NCBI RefSeq assembly: GCF_000151205.2
Contig: NC_016051.1
Span: forward strand, 992,001 to 1,056,000
Origin: Thermococcus sp. AM4
GTDB lineage: Archaea > Methanobacteriota_B > Thermococci > Thermococcales > Thermococcaceae
DNA length: 64,000 bases
Direction: 5' to 3'
Position 1 is the first letter of the stretch. Each line of letters opens with the position of its first letter. Positions 9,282-17,929 of the stretch are shown here, piece after piece. The notes below the pieces were generated by a model. The model was not told the DNA's origin and made no database searches. It worked only from the letters and a program-made list of their open reading frames with translations. A program made the translations under genes and the position numbers.

Positions 9282-10323
9282 ATGCTGCGCTGTTCCCGTT
9301 GCGGGAGAACTTATCCAGAAACCTTTCGCCTTACCTGCAACTGCGGGGGAACGCTTCTCGTTGAGCGGGACTTAAAGGCATTCACACCGGAGCCGTTCCT
9401 TGACGTGAGGCGCTACCGCAGGCATCTGCCCGTTAACGGGGTAGTCGTCCCAGTTCCAGCGGTTACGCCTGTAAGCGGGCTCGAAATCAACGGCGTTAGG
9501 GCCTTCTTTAAGCTCGAGTACCTCCAGCCGAGCGGTTCATTCAAGGACAGGGGCACCTGGGTTACGGTTTCAAAGTTGCTCGACGAGGGCATCACAGAGG
9601 TCGTCCTCGATAGCTCCGGCAACGCCGCGCTGAGCTTCGCGCTCTACGGTCTTGCAAATGGAATCCGCGTTCATGCCTTCGTCTCCTACGATACGAGTCC
9701 CGGCAAGCTCTCGCTCCTCCAGGGGCTCGGTGCTGTTGTTCACTACGTTGACGGCGACAGAATGGCCGTCCACGAGCGCGCGGTCGAGTTCTCCGAGCGG
9801 AGCGGAGTTACCTACGTCTCCCACTGGCTCAACCCCTACTTCCTGGAGGGCACTAAGACAATCGCCTTTGAGCTTTACGAGCAACTCGGCGTTCCCGACT
9901 GGATTCTTGCCCCAACCGGAAGCAGAACCCTCTTCCTTGGCCTCTGGAAGGGCTTTTCCGAGCTAAAAGCGATGGGGAAATTGGTAGACTTCCAAGGCTC
10001 GTCGCGGTTCAGGCTTCCGGCTACGAGAGCCTCTGCGAGCGCTCGGCAGTGAAAAACATCCTCGCTGAAGGTATAGCCATTCCCGAACCTCCGAGACTCA
10101 ACGGGATGAAAAAGGCGCTGAATGAAACCGACGGGCTCTGCGTGAGCGTTGACGAGCTTGAAACGATGGGCGCGCTCAGCTGGCTTAAGAGACGTGGCTT
10201 CCTGGTCGAATCAACATCTGCCGTTGTCCTCTCCGCGCTGTGGAAGCTCATTGAAACGGGTCTGGTTGAAAAGGGGCACTCGTTGTTCTGCCCCTGACGG
10301 GTTCGGGTTTAGAGCTGATTTAG
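9282..10323 (+). pseudogene. thrC: Threonine synthase with two frameshifts
   Basis: A PLP-dependent threonine synthase (O-phosphohomoserine to threonine) whose full frame would give ~347 residues. The N-terminus has a zinc-ribbon-like CSRCGRTY..CNCGG and the PLP lysine in PSGSFKDRGT. The frame breaks at about 9993, where TTC-CAA should read TTC-CCA-AGG: one C is missing, and the homologous protein continues two bases out of phase. It breaks again at about 10274-10276, where a run of four G should be five; the expected LVVLPLTGSGLEL ending is then found in the third frame and stops at 10321-10323. Both changes are single-base losses in homopolymers, so sequencing error is possible, though the other genes here read cleanly. 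Confidence 0.85.
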
Positions 10324-11382
10324 TCCAAGTCTTTCCGCTGTGTACCTGTAAACAGGGTCTGTGAACCGATATACGCCCACTTCATCTTTTTCCACTATGA
10401 ACAGTTCGTTGATCAATGCGTTGAGGAGGCGGTGAAGGCTGTCCTTCGATATTCCCGTTCTTTCAAGCTCACTCCACGTTGCCCCGTATGCGAGCTTCTT
10501 CACAACGAGCCTTGCTTTTTGACTCCTCCCCTTGAGCAAGTTTTCCAGCTCTTTCTCCGCTTCCCTGACCGCTTTCTCGAAAACGACTTTGACTGCATTT
10601 TCGTGGGGCAATCCGAGGCATCTTCTGAGACCGTAGAGATTGAGCCATCCAGGGAGTGTTCCCAAGCTATGGATTGTCGATGCGATTTCCCTTTCGTTGA
10701 AGGGCACTCCACACCCCCTGAACCCGTTCTCAAGGAACTCTGCCGCCTTCCACTCCGGCCATGGGTGAAGCGTTATTTCGAAGGGAATTCTACCGAACAG
10801 GCTGTCTCTATGTCCCTGGCGAAGTAGTTTTCTGACGACTCCGGCATAGGAACCGGTAAACAGAATGAGAAGGGAGTCGTTTTCGTTGAAGGCTGTTCCC
10901 AATGCACCGAGCATACTCTCCACTCCCTGTGTCACGTTTTGAATCTCGTCGAGTATGAGGACGGTGTTCTCGACGCTTAAGAGGGCATCCTCAAGGGCGT
11001 GTTTTGCCGGGGCATACTCCTTCAACTTCAGGGTCGCCCCGATTCCGCTGGCGTGCACCCTCACCTCCGAAAGGTACTTCGACAGTCTCTTGATTGTTGA
11101 AGCCGGCATTTTCCCGAGGATTTTCTCAGTGGCCCTCCGTGAAGTTCGGGCAGTTCTCAGGTCCACGAATACAACTTGATAGTCATTTTTCTCGCTAAAT
11201 TCCGAAGCGGCCGCCCATGCGAGGCTTGTTTTCCCGACCATCCGAGGACCGAGTATTACGGCCCAGCTCCCGGCTTCCATTGCACCCATCAACTGTTCAA
11301 GTTCATAATCTCTCCCAAAAAGGTCTTTTCTGCTCTTTCGTGGTCTCTGGTCAAAATAGTGTTTGCGTTTTTGTTTTTTCAT
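10309..11382 (-). CDS. Archaeal P-loop ATPase of the COG1672 type
   Basis: A 357-residue ATPase of the large family that expands in Thermococcales. A Lys/Arg-rich N-terminus precedes FGRDYELEQL, then Walker A GPRMVGKT at ~45-52, Walker B LILDEIQ near 140, and a sensor-like LFTGSYAGVV. The C-terminal ~90 residues look like a winged helix (ATWSELERTGISKDSLHRLLNALI). Members are often linked to mobile or defence loci; the task here is unknown. ATG 11382 (MKKQKRK) is preferred to the in-frame ATG at 11400, because the latter lies inside a palindrome and GGGGGT precedes 11382. The 3' end overlaps the broken threonine synthase by 15 bases. Confidence 0.8.
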   Translation of the reverse strand: MKKQKRKHYFDQRPRKSRKDLFGRDYELEQLMGAMEAGSWAVILGPRMVGKTSLAWAAASEFSEKNDYQVVFVDLRTARTSRRATEKILGKMPASTIKRLSKYLSEVRVHASGIGATLKLKEYAPAKHALEDALLSVENTVLILDEIQNVTQGVESMLGALGTAFNENDSLLILFTGSYAGVVRKLLRQGHRDSLFGRIPFEITLHPWPEWKAAEFLENGFRGCGVPFNEREIASTIHSLGTLPGWLNLYGLRRCLGLPHENAVKVVFEKAVREAEKELENLLKGRSQKARLVVKKLAYGATWSELERTGISKDSLHRLLNALINELFIVEKDEVGVYRFTDPVYRYTAERLGLNQL

Positions 11383-11384
11383 CC

Positions 11385-11414
11385 GATACCCCCCGAACAT
11401 GTTCGAGGGGTATC
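11385..11414. promoter_or_regulatory. 30-bp palindromic operator before the ATPase gene
   Basis: The arms GATACCCCcCGAAC and GTTCGaGGGGTATC flank a central AT, with a single mismatched pair. It begins three bases before ATG 11382 and overlaps the minus-strand TATA TTTATTTAG (11413-11422) and its expected start site. This is the position of a repressor site. Confidence 0.6.
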
Positions 11415-11447
11415 TAAATAAACGTTTTGGCTACTAAACTAACCCAA

Positions 11448-11459
11448 GGTATTTAAACT
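11448..11459 (+). promoter_or_regulatory. TATA promoter of the MEMO-family gene
   Basis: The sequence GGTATTTAAACT lies 34-43 bases before ATG 11491, a normal archaeal spacing with a short leader containing GGAGGTGG. Confidence 0.5.
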
Positions 11460-11490
11460 CTCGCGCCAACTAACTCCGGAGGTGGTGGCG

Positions 11491-12366
11491 ATGATAAGGT
11501 ACCCAGCAGTAGCGGGAAGCTTCTATCCTGCCGACGAGGAGCTCGTGCTCATGCTCGAGAGGTTCTTCAGCGACCTCGGCGAGGAGGGAAGCGAGAGACG
11601 GATAACCGCCGGAGTGGCACCCCACGCGGGCTACATCTTCTCGGGCTATACGGCATCGAGGACATACAAGGCCATCTTCGAGGACGGCCTGCCGGAAACC
11701 TTCGTAATCCTCGGGCCCAATCATACAGGCCTCGGCTCGCCGATAGCGGTCTATCCCGAGGGTGAGTGGCTGACCCCGCTCGGGAGCATCGAGGTCGATG
11801 CCGAGATGGCAAAGGAGATAGCGAAGCTCTCCGGAATAGCTGATTTAGACGACCTCGCCCACAAGTACGAGCACTCCATCGAGGTTCAGGTGCCCTTCAT
11901 CCAGTACCTTGCCGAGCTCGCGGGGAAAGAGGTCCGGATCGTTCCCATAACCCTCGGCATTCAGGACGAAGAAGTTTCGAGGGCCCTCGGAAAAGCAATA
12001 TTCGAGGCGAGCGAGGAACTCGGCAGGGACGTCGTGGTAATAGCGAGCACGGACTTCATGCACTACGGCCCGGCCTACGGCTACGTGCCCTTCAGAGCCA
12101 GGGCCGACGAGCTCCCGCACAGGATAAAGGAGTGGGACTTCAGGCTGATACGGAGAATCCTCGACTTCGACGTTGATGGTCTCTTCAGGGAGCTCCGCGA
12201 GATGAGGCACACGATGTGCGGCCCCGGGGCCGTTGGAACTGCCATCGTTTACTCCCGCCTCGCAGGGGCGCTTGAGGCTGAGCTTTTGCACTACACGACG
12301 AGCTACGAGGTCAGCAGGAGCACCGAGGCGATAGTCGGCTACGCGAGCATCGTGATGAGGAGGTGA
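11491..12366 (+). CDS. MEMO1/AmmeMemoRadiSam B-family protein
   Basis: A 291-residue MEMO-family protein, with a fold related to class III extradiol dioxygenases. Typical marks are the start [55 protein letters not shown] and the late [10 protein letters not shown]. His and Cys in these motifs line the putative metal pocket (H near 45, H in PNH, H in EHSIE, C in MCGPG). In archaea and bacteria the gene travels with AMMECR1 and a radical SAM protein; neither is in this window. The in-cell reaction is unproven. ATG 11491 is preferred over GTG 11482, because the latter overlaps the GGAGGTGG ribosome site. Confidence 0.92.
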   Translation: MIRYPAVAGSFYPADEELVLMLERFFSDLGEEGSERRITAGVAPHAGYIFSGYTASRTYKAIFEDGLPETFVILGPNHTGLGSPIAVYPEGEWLTPLGSIEVDAEMAKEIAKLSGIADLDDLAHKYEHSIEVQVPFIQYLAELAGKEVRIVPITLGIQDEEVSRALGKAIFEASEELGRDVVVIASTDFMHYGPAYGYVPFRARADELPHRIKEWDFRLIRRILDFDVDGLFRELREMRHTMCGPGAVGTAIVYSRLAGALEAELLHYTTSYEVSRSTEAIVGYASIVMRR

Positions 12367-12397
12367 AGTTTTAAGAGTTGCTAGCTTATTTTCTACC

Positions 12398-12772
12398 ATG
12401 AACCTCGACGATGCCGTGAGAAAAATCCTCCAGCTCGGCGGCGACCGGGTGAAGTTCATCATCCTCTTCGGCTCCCGCGCGAGGGGCGAGGCGAGGAAGG
12501 ACAGCGACGTCGATTTGTGCGTCTACTACGAGGGCACTCCCAAGGAGGCCTTTGAGTTCAGGATGCACGTTCTCGGGGTTCTCCCAGAGGAATACGACGT
12601 CCAGATTTTCCAGCTCCTCCCAGTCTATCTCAGAAAGGAGTGCCTCAGAGGAAAGGTTCTCTTCTGCAGGGACGAGACGTTCCTCTACGACCTCGCCTAC
12701 GAGACGATAAAGGAGTGGGAGGACTTCAAGCGCTACTACTACGACTACCTCGGCCTGGAGGCGATAGAATGA
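12398..12772 (+). CDS. mntA: MntA-type nucleotidyltransferase antitoxin
   Basis: A 124-residue minimal nucleotidyltransferase. The signature GS-x10-DxD is present at G25-S26 and D37-D39, inside FGSRARGEARKDSDVD. In studied MntA-HepT pairs this enzyme adds AMP units to a tyrosine of the HepT RNase and so silences it. The stop overlaps the HepT start by four bases (ATGA), as expected for a toxin-antitoxin operon. A TATA-like GTTTTAAG lies directly after the MEMO stop, about 25 bases before ATG 12398, so the leader should be very short or absent. Confidence 0.88.
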   Translation: MNLDDAVRKILQLGGDRVKFIILFGSRARGEARKDSDVDLCVYYEGTPKEAFEFRMHVLGVLPEEYDVQIFQLLPVYLRKECLRGKVLFCRDETFLYDLAYETIKEWEDFKRYYYDYLGLEAIE

Positions 12773-13185
12773 GGATTGAGCTCATACGCTCAAAGCTTGA
12801 GGAGGTAATGGAGAGCTTAAGGCTCGTTGAGGAGAACCTACCCGATGACTTTGAGACCTTTGAGTCCCTTGGGCTCATCAAGGATGGGATATACAAGAGG
12901 ATTGAGTTTGCAATCCAGAACGTCATCGACATCTGCGCGATAATAAACTCCGACCTGAGGCTCGCGATGCCCGAAAGGGAGGAGGACGTTTTTGAGGGGC
13001 TGGTAAGAGCGGGGATAATCCCTCGGGAAATGGCCGAGAAGCTCAGGCTCATGAAAGGCTTTCGAAACATCCTCGTCCACAGATATGGGCGAATAAACGA
13101 CGAGCTTGCCTTCGAGGTCCTTCACGAGCATTTGGGAGATATCTACGAGTTCGTTGAGCTGATAGAGAAATTTTTGGAGGGTTAA
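12769..13185 (+). CDS. hepT: HepT-type RNase toxin
   Basis: A 138-residue all-helical HEPN protein. It has the R-x4-H catalytic motif R99-NILV-H104 followed by Arg and Tyr106, the tyrosine modified by MntA in characterised pairs. The start ATG 12769 is set by the ATGA overlap with mntA; a longer upstream frame would run through mntA. HepT cuts RNA, reportedly including tRNA, when not AMPylated. The next gene, mevalonate kinase, starts two bases after the stop with its ribosome site inside hepT, so the toxin pair heads the isoprenoid operon or is transcribed into it. Confidence 0.88.
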   Translation: MRIELIRSKLEEVMESLRLVEENLPDDFETFESLGLIKDGIYKRIEFAIQNVIDICAIINSDLRLAMPEREEDVFEGLVRAGIIPREMAEKLRLMKGFRNILVHRYGRINDELAFEVLHEHLGDIYEFVELIEKFLEG

Positions 13186-13187
13186 AA

Positions 13188-14192
13188 ATGAGGGTTTTAG
13201 CATCCGCCCCAGCTAAAATTATCCTCTTCGGCGAGCACAGCGTCGTCTACGGCAAGCCAGCGATAGCGGCCGCGATAAACCTTAGAACCTACGTGTGGGC
13301 CGAGTTCAACGACAGGGGAGCAATCCGGATAGAGGCCAAGGACATACGCGTTCCTGGTTTGACAGTTTCCTTCTCCGAGGATGAGATTTACTTCGAGAGC
13401 GACTACGGAAAGGCCGCAGAGGTCCTCAGCTACGTCCGCCAGGCGATAGAGCTCGTGAAGGAGGAAGCGGACAAGAACGGGAGGGGAATCACCGTCTCGA
13501 TAACGTCCCAGATTCCCGTTGGGGCTGGCCTCGGTTCTTCCGCCGCCGTTGCAGTTGCCACAATCGGAGCGGTTTCAAGGCTTCTCGGCCTCGAACTGAC
13601 CAACGAGGAAATCGGAAGGCTCGGCCACAGGGTTGAACTCCTCGTTCAGGGGGCATCGAGCGGCATCGACCCCACGGTCTCGGCGATAGGTGGCTTCATC
13701 CACTACGAAAAGGGTAACTTTGAGCACCTGCCCTTCATGGAGCTTCCAATCGTGGTTGGCTACACGGGCTCAAGCGGTTCAACGAAGGAACTGGTCGCGA
13801 TGGTGAGGAGAACGAGGGAGGAGATGCCGGAGATAGTCGAGCCGATACTCCTCTCGATGGGCAAGATTGTGGAGAGGGCGAGGGAGATCCTCCTCTCCGA
13901 CCTCGATGAAGAGGTTCGCTTCGAGAGGCTTGGAAGGCTGATGAACATCAACCACGGGCTTTTGGATGCACTCGGCGTTTCGACCAAAAAGCTCAGCGAG
14001 CTGGTCTATGCGGCCAGAACTGCTGGAGCTTTGGGAGCCAAGATAACCGGGGCCGGTGGCGGCGGCTGTATGTATGCGTTGGCCCCTGACAGGCAGAGCG
14101 AAGTGGCAACGGCCATAACGATAGCTGGCGGAACTCCGATGATAACCGAGATAAGCAGGGAGGGCCTCAGGATAGAGGAGGTGATCCCGTGA
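13188..14192 (+). CDS. mvk: Mevalonate kinase
   Basis: A 334-residue GHMP kinase that phosphorylates mevalonate in the lipid precursor pathway. Motif 1 is [15 protein letters not shown] at 8-22, motif 2 [14 protein letters not shown] near 105-118 (ATP loop), and motif 3 [11 protein letters not shown] near the C-terminus. The catalytic Asp lies in [13 protein letters not shown] 13188 follows GGAGG. The stop overlaps the GTG of isopentenyl phosphate kinase (GTGA). With that enzyme it covers the first and last steps of the archaeal alternative mevalonate pathway; the middle steps are not in this window. Confidence 0.95.
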   Translation: MRVLASAPAKIILFGEHSVVYGKPAIAAAINLRTYVWAEFNDRGAIRIEAKDIRVPGLTVSFSEDEIYFESDYGKAAEVLSYVRQAIELVKEEADKNGRGITVSITSQIPVGAGLGSSAAVAVATIGAVSRLLGLELTNEEIGRLGHRVELLVQGASSGIDPTVSAIGGFIHYEKGNFEHLPFMELPIVVGYTGSSGSTKELVAMVRRTREEMPEIVEPILLSMGKIVERAREILLSDLDEEVRFERLGRLMNINHGLLDALGVSTKKLSELVYAARTAGALGAKITGAGGGGCMYALAPDRQSEVATAITIAGGTPMITEISREGLRIEEVIP

Positions 14193-14971
14193 TAATCGTC
14201 AAGATCGGCGGCAGCGTCTTCAGCGACAAGAAAGGGGATCCAGAGAACTTCGACCACGAAACCGTGAAACGGCTCGCGGAGGAGATCGGAAGGTTCTATC
14301 CTGAGAAGAGGTTCTTGATCGTTCACGGTGGCGGGAGCTTCGGCCACCACCACGCCAAAAAATACCGGATCAGGGACGGCCTTCCCGAGGACTTCGAGAA
14401 AGCTAGGGAAAGGATGATCGGCTTCACGAGAACGCACCAGTCCATGCTGAGGGCCAACGGCAACTTCATCGACCACTTTCTGGAGATAGGCCTTCCCGCT
14501 TTCCCCGTTTCAACGTCTTCCGTCTTCATAACCGAGAACGGGGAGGTTGCCTACGGCGACGTTGAGGTCATAAAGAAGCTCCTCGAGCTGCGCTTTATCC
14601 CGGTTCTCTTCGGTGACGTGTCGGTCGATCTGGCGAAGGGCATAGACATCCTCTCGGGCGACCAGATCATAACATACCTCGCCAAGATGTTCAAACCGGA
14701 GAAGGTGATCTTCCTGATGGACGTTGACGGGATCTACGATGGAAAACCCGGCGAGGGACAACTTTTGCAGAACATCGGCGTGGACGAGGTCGATTCACTC
14801 CTCGATAGGCTGGACTGCTCGGCAAGGGACGTTACCGGCGGGATCTGCAACAAGCTCAGGGAGGCCAAGAAGATCGCCCGCTTTTCCGAGGTCTGGTTCG
14901 TGAACGGAAAAGTGGCCGGAAGACTGAGCGGGGCGATTAGAGGGGACGGCTTCGGAACGGTTTTGAGGTGA
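14189..14971 (+). CDS. ipk: Isopentenyl phosphate kinase
   Basis: A 260-residue amino-acid-kinase-fold enzyme making isopentenyl diphosphate from isopentenyl phosphate. IGGSVFSDK near 6-14 binds ATP, and [14 protein letters not shown] at 46-59 contains the histidine that distinguishes IPK from acetylglutamate or uridylate kinases. Further marks are FGDVSVD, SGDQI and [10 protein letters not shown]. The GTG start overlaps the mevalonate kinase stop. Placement beside mevalonate kinase supports the assignment. Confidence 0.93.
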   Translation: MIIVKIGGSVFSDKKGDPENFDHETVKRLAEEIGRFYPEKRFLIVHGGGSFGHHHAKKYRIRDGLPEDFEKARERMIGFTRTHQSMLRANGNFIDHFLEIGLPAFPVSTSSVFITENGEVAYGDVEVIKKLLELRFIPVLFGDVSVDLAKGIDILSGDQIITYLAKMFKPEKVIFLMDVDGIYDGKPGEGQLLQNIGVDEVDSLLDRLDCSARDVTGGICNKLREAKKIARFSEVWFVNGKVAGRLSGAIRGDGFGTVLR

Positions 14972-14976
14972 TGGGT

Positions 14977-15738
14977 ATGTTCGCGGAGATACTCACCGTC
15001 GGGGACGAGCTCCTCACTGGGAACACAGTTGACAGCAACTCGGCCTTCATTGCCAAAAGACTCACGGAAAGGGGCTACTGGGTCAGGAGAATAACGACGG
15101 TCGGGGACGACGTCGGGGAGATAAAAGCGGCCGTTCAGGAGATCCTGGGGAGAAAGCCCGAAGTCCTCGTGATCTCGGGCGGCCTCGGGCCGACTCACGA
15201 CGACGTTACGATGTTAGCGGTTGCGGAAGCCCTTGGAAAAAGGCTCGTCCTCTGCGAGGAGTGCCTGGAGAGGATCAGGGAATTCTACGAGAGGCTCCAC
15301 CGCGAGGGCTACATAGACGATCCCGGGCTGAACGAAGCGAGGAGGAAGATGGCCTACCTGCCTGAGGGGGCGGAACCGCTCGAGAACGGCGAAGGTGCCG
15401 CACCGGGGGCATACATAGAACACGGGGGAACCAAGATTTTCGTTCTCCCGGGGATGCCCAGGGAGATGAAGGCGATGCTCGAAAACGAGGTCCTGCCGAG
15501 GCTTGGAGGAAGGAAGTTCGTCCAGCTCAAGTTCTTAGCTGAGATAACCGACGAGAGCAAGCTGGCACCGATCCTGAGTGAGGCCCTGGAGAGGTTCGAC
15601 GTGAGGATACACTCCTCGCCGAAGGGCTTTGGCAGGTACATAGGCATCATAATCTTCGCGGAATCGAAGGAAGAGGCCGAGAAGGTCGTGGAGTTCCTCG
15701 AGGAGAAGGGGATCTCCCTCCAGCGGTGGAAGCTCTGA
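14977..15738 (+). CDS. CinA-like MoaB/Mog domain protein
   Basis: A 253-residue protein with the molybdopterin-binding-like domain of CinA: AEILTVGDELLTGNTVDSNS at the start, VISGGLGPTHDDVT near 70 and FVLPGMPREMKAML near 155. It lacks the C-terminal NMN deamidase domain of bacterial CinA, so a nicotinamide-nucleotide or ADP-ribose pyrophosphatase-like role is the better guess; this is inference from the family. Of three in-frame starts (14968 GTG, 14971 ATG, 14977 ATG) the last is spaced correctly behind TTGAGGTG. It is the final gene of the mvk-ipk operon. Confidence 0.85.
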   Translation: MFAEILTVGDELLTGNTVDSNSAFIAKRLTERGYWVRRITTVGDDVGEIKAAVQEILGRKPEVLVISGGLGPTHDDVTMLAVAEALGKRLVLCEECLERIREFYERLHREGYIDDPGLNEARRKMAYLPEGAEPLENGEGAAPGAYIEHGGTKIFVLPGMPREMKAMLENEVLPRLGGRKFVQLKFLAEITDESKLAPILSEALERFDVRIHSSPKGFGRYIGIIIFAESKEEAEKVVEFLEEKGISLQRWKL

Positions 15739-15756
15739 GGAAAAGTTCAACGTTTT

Positions 15757-15790
15757 CAGCCCTTTTCTGTAAAAATTTTTCGTCGTTTTC
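15757..15790 (+). terminator. T-rich terminator after the isoprenoid operon
   Basis: Short T runs (CCCTTTTC, AATTTTTC, CGTTTTCC) follow the cinA-like stop, which is the usual archaeal termination signal. A small hairpin CCAGC-ACCGAAA-GCTGG lies further on, near 15812-15828. Nothing else is apparent in the 213-base gap apart from the next promoter. Confidence 0.45.
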
Positions 15791-15902
15791 CTGAAATCTG
15801 AAGGTTCTCCACCTCCAGCACCGAAAGCTGGAAGCCCCTTTGCCCTTTTTCGTTAAACGGGAGTGTTTTAGGATTTTGGGAAAATTAAAGCTGTTTGTGA
15901 AC

Positions 15903-15918
15903 CCAAAAGGTTTATTAG
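15903..15918 (+). promoter_or_regulatory. BRE/TATA promoter of the tungsten oxidoreductase
   Basis: CCAAAAGG (BRE-like) is followed directly by TTTATTAG. The start ATG lies 34 bases past the TATA element, with GGTGAT as ribosome site at 15941-15946. Confidence 0.65.
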
Positions 15919-15951
15919 AAACCGTTCACTACTGATCGTTGGTGATCCACC

Positions 15952-17844
15952 ATGGATGGTTACTGGGGAAAGATTCTGCGCGTTAACCTTACGACCGGGG
16001 AAATAAAGGTCGAGCCGCTCCCGGAGCACTTCCCGAGAAAGTACCTCGGCGGCGTTGGATTTGGAACGAGACTTCTCTACGACGAGGTTCCAGCAAAAGC
16101 TGACCCGCTCGGACCCGAGAACAAGATGATCATCACGCCGGGTCTCTTCGTTGGGACGGGAATCGGAACCGGTTCCAAGACCGCTTTCAACTTCAAGAGC
16201 CCGCTTACTGGAGGATACGGCCGCTCGATGGCCGGAGCCAAGATGGGCGAGGAGCTCAAGAAGGCCGGCTACGACGTTCTCATAATCGAGGGCCAGAGTG
16301 AAGAGCCGGTTCTTCTCTACATCAAGGACGATGAGGTCAAGCTCGTTCCGGCAAACGAGTACTGGGGCCTCACCACCGGCGAGGCGAGAAAGAAGGCCAA
16401 GGAGGAGTATCCCGGCTTCGCGACTGCCTTCATTGGTCCCGCTGGTGAGAACCTCAGCCTTATTGCAACGATAGACACCGACGAGAGGCAGGCCGGTAGA
16501 GGTGGCCCCGGAGCGGTTCTCGGAAGCAAGAAGCTCAAGGGAATCGTCGTCAAGGGCACCAAGAAGGTCCCGATCGCCCAGCCCGAGAAGCTCCGCGAGC
16601 TCATCAAAAAGTGGGCTCTAATCTTCAAGGACCACCCGGCAACTAAGGCCGATATGGAGTACGGAAGCGGCGAGTTCCTCGACTGGATGAACAGGGAGAG
16701 GGGAACCTTCCCGACCAGGAACTGGCAGATGGGCTTCTTCAAGAAGGCCTACGAGAGGGCCAAGGAAGAAGGGAGAGAGCACATCTACATCGACCCCTAC
16801 TACTGGGCGCCCAAGTACCGCGTCGGAAGAAGACCCTGCCCGCTCTGTAACAAGCCGTGCAGCCAGTACGTTAAGGTCGAGAGCGAGAAGTGGGGCACCT
16901 TCATGACCGACGGTCCGGAGTACGAGACCCTCTACTCCTTCGGTGGAGCCCTTGAGCTCGACGACTTCGAGACCGTTGCCTACCTCAACTACCTCGCGGA
17001 CGAGCTCGGTCTTGATACCATCTCCGCCGGTGTCACAATCGCCTGGGCCATGGAGGCCTACGAGAGGGGCCTTCTCACGAAGGAAGAGGCAGACGGCCTT
17101 GAGCTGACCTTCGGCAACGGCGAGGCTGCTGTCGAGGCGCTCAAGAAGATGGCCTACCGCGAGGGCAACCTCGGAAAGCTTTTGGCCGACGGTGTCAGGA
17201 GGGCAAGCGAGAGGCTCGGCAGGGGAAGCGAGAAGTTCGCGCTCCACGTCAAGGGCATGGAGCCCCCTGCCTACGACGTCCGCGGCATAAAGGGAATGGC
17301 TTTGGCTTTCGCGGTCAACGTCCGCGGCGCCGACCACCTCACCAGCGGTGCCTACGGAACCGAGCTCGTCGGCAAGTGGTGGAAGTTCGAGGGCGTTGAC
17401 AGGACCAAGGCAGAGAACAAGGGCTTCGAGATTGCCTTCCACGAGAACCTCATGGCCATATACGACGCCACCGGTGTCTGTAAGTTCTCGAGGCACATGT
17501 ACTTCCTTGAGGGCTTCCCCGAGCTCGTCGAAGCGGTTACCGGCATGAACATCGGCGAGGCCGAGCTGATGGTCATCGGCGAGAGGATAATGAACATCGC
17601 AAGGGCATTCAACGTCCGCGAGGGCTTCACCAGGAAGGACGACACGCTCCCGTACAGGATTATGTGGGAGCCGATTCCGGAGGGACCGAGCAAAGGTTTA
17701 CACGTCCCGCCGTGGGAGCTCGACAGGATGCTCGACGAGTACTACCAGGCAAGGGGCTGGAGCAGGGACGGAATCCCGACCAAGGCCAAGCTCATGGCCC
17801 TCGACCTGCCGGACATCGCGAAGGACATCGGAGCAGGAATCTGA
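15952..17844 (+). CDS. Tungsten-containing aldehyde:ferredoxin oxidoreductase family protein
   Basis: A 630-residue AOR-family enzyme using a bis-tungstopterin and a [4Fe-4S] cluster to oxidise an aldehyde and reduce ferredoxin. Family marks are WGKILRVNLTTGEI at the start, KSPLTGGYGRSMAG, IGPAGENL and AGRGGPGAVLGSKKLKG. Cluster cysteines are C296-x2-C299-x3-C303 (PCPLCNKPC) and C510 (TGVCKFS), and DATGVC is the pterin motif. Thermococcales have five paralogs (AOR, FOR, GAPOR, WOR4, WOR5); length and the intact cysteines argue against GAPOR, and the N-terminus differs from AOR and FOR as I remember them, so WOR4-like is my weak guess. It has its own strong promoter and stands alone. Confidence 0.88.
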   Translation: MDGYWGKILRVNLTTGEIKVEPLPEHFPRKYLGGVGFGTRLLYDEVPAKADPLGPENKMIITPGLFVGTGIGTGSKTAFNFKSPLTGGYGRSMAGAKMGEELKKAGYDVLIIEGQSEEPVLLYIKDDEVKLVPANEYWGLTTGEARKKAKEEYPGFATAFIGPAGENLSLIATIDTDERQAGRGGPGAVLGSKKLKGIVVKGTKKVPIAQPEKLRELIKKWALIFKDHPATKADMEYGSGEFLDWMNRERGTFPTRNWQMGFFKKAYERAKEEGREHIYIDPYYWAPKYRVGRRPCPLCNKPCSQYVKVESEKWGTFMTDGPEYETLYSFGGALELDDFETVAYLNYLADELGLDTISAGVTIAWAMEAYERGLLTKEEADGLELTFGNGEAAVEALKKMAYREGNLGKLLADGVRRASERLGRGSEKFALHVKGMEPPAYDVRGIKGMALAFAVNVRGADHLTSGAYGTELVGKWWKFEGVDRTKAENKGFEIAFHENLMAIYDATGVCKFSRHMYFLEGFPELVEAVTGMNIGEAELMVIGERIMNIARAFNVREGFTRKDDTLPYRIMWEPIPEGPSKGLHVPPWELDRMLDEYYQARGWSRDGIPTKAKLMALDLPDIAKDIGAGI

Positions 17845-17853
17845 TTTCCTGCC

Positions 17854-17875
17854 CTTTATTTTGTGTCTCTTTTTC
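17854..17875 (+). terminator. T-rich terminator after the oxidoreductase
   Basis: CCCTTTATTTTGTG and CTCTTTTTCC lie within 30 bases of the stop and before the hsdM promoter. Confidence 0.4.
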
Positions 17876-17883
17876 CACAAGGA

Positions 17884-17895
17884 GTTAAATATAAG
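17884..17895 (+). promoter_or_regulatory. TATA promoter of the restriction-modification operon
   Basis: GTTAAATATAAG lies about 35 bases before the hsdM ATG at 17930. No inverted repeat like the pair before hsdR is seen here. Confidence 0.5.
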
Positions 17896-17929
17896 AATCC
17901 GACCGAGTATTTTGCCCTTGGTGTGAGTC

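Noticed and set aside
10049-10297. A separate small gene after the threonine synthase fragment
   Set aside because: It is the continuation of threonine synthase in another frame after a lost base.
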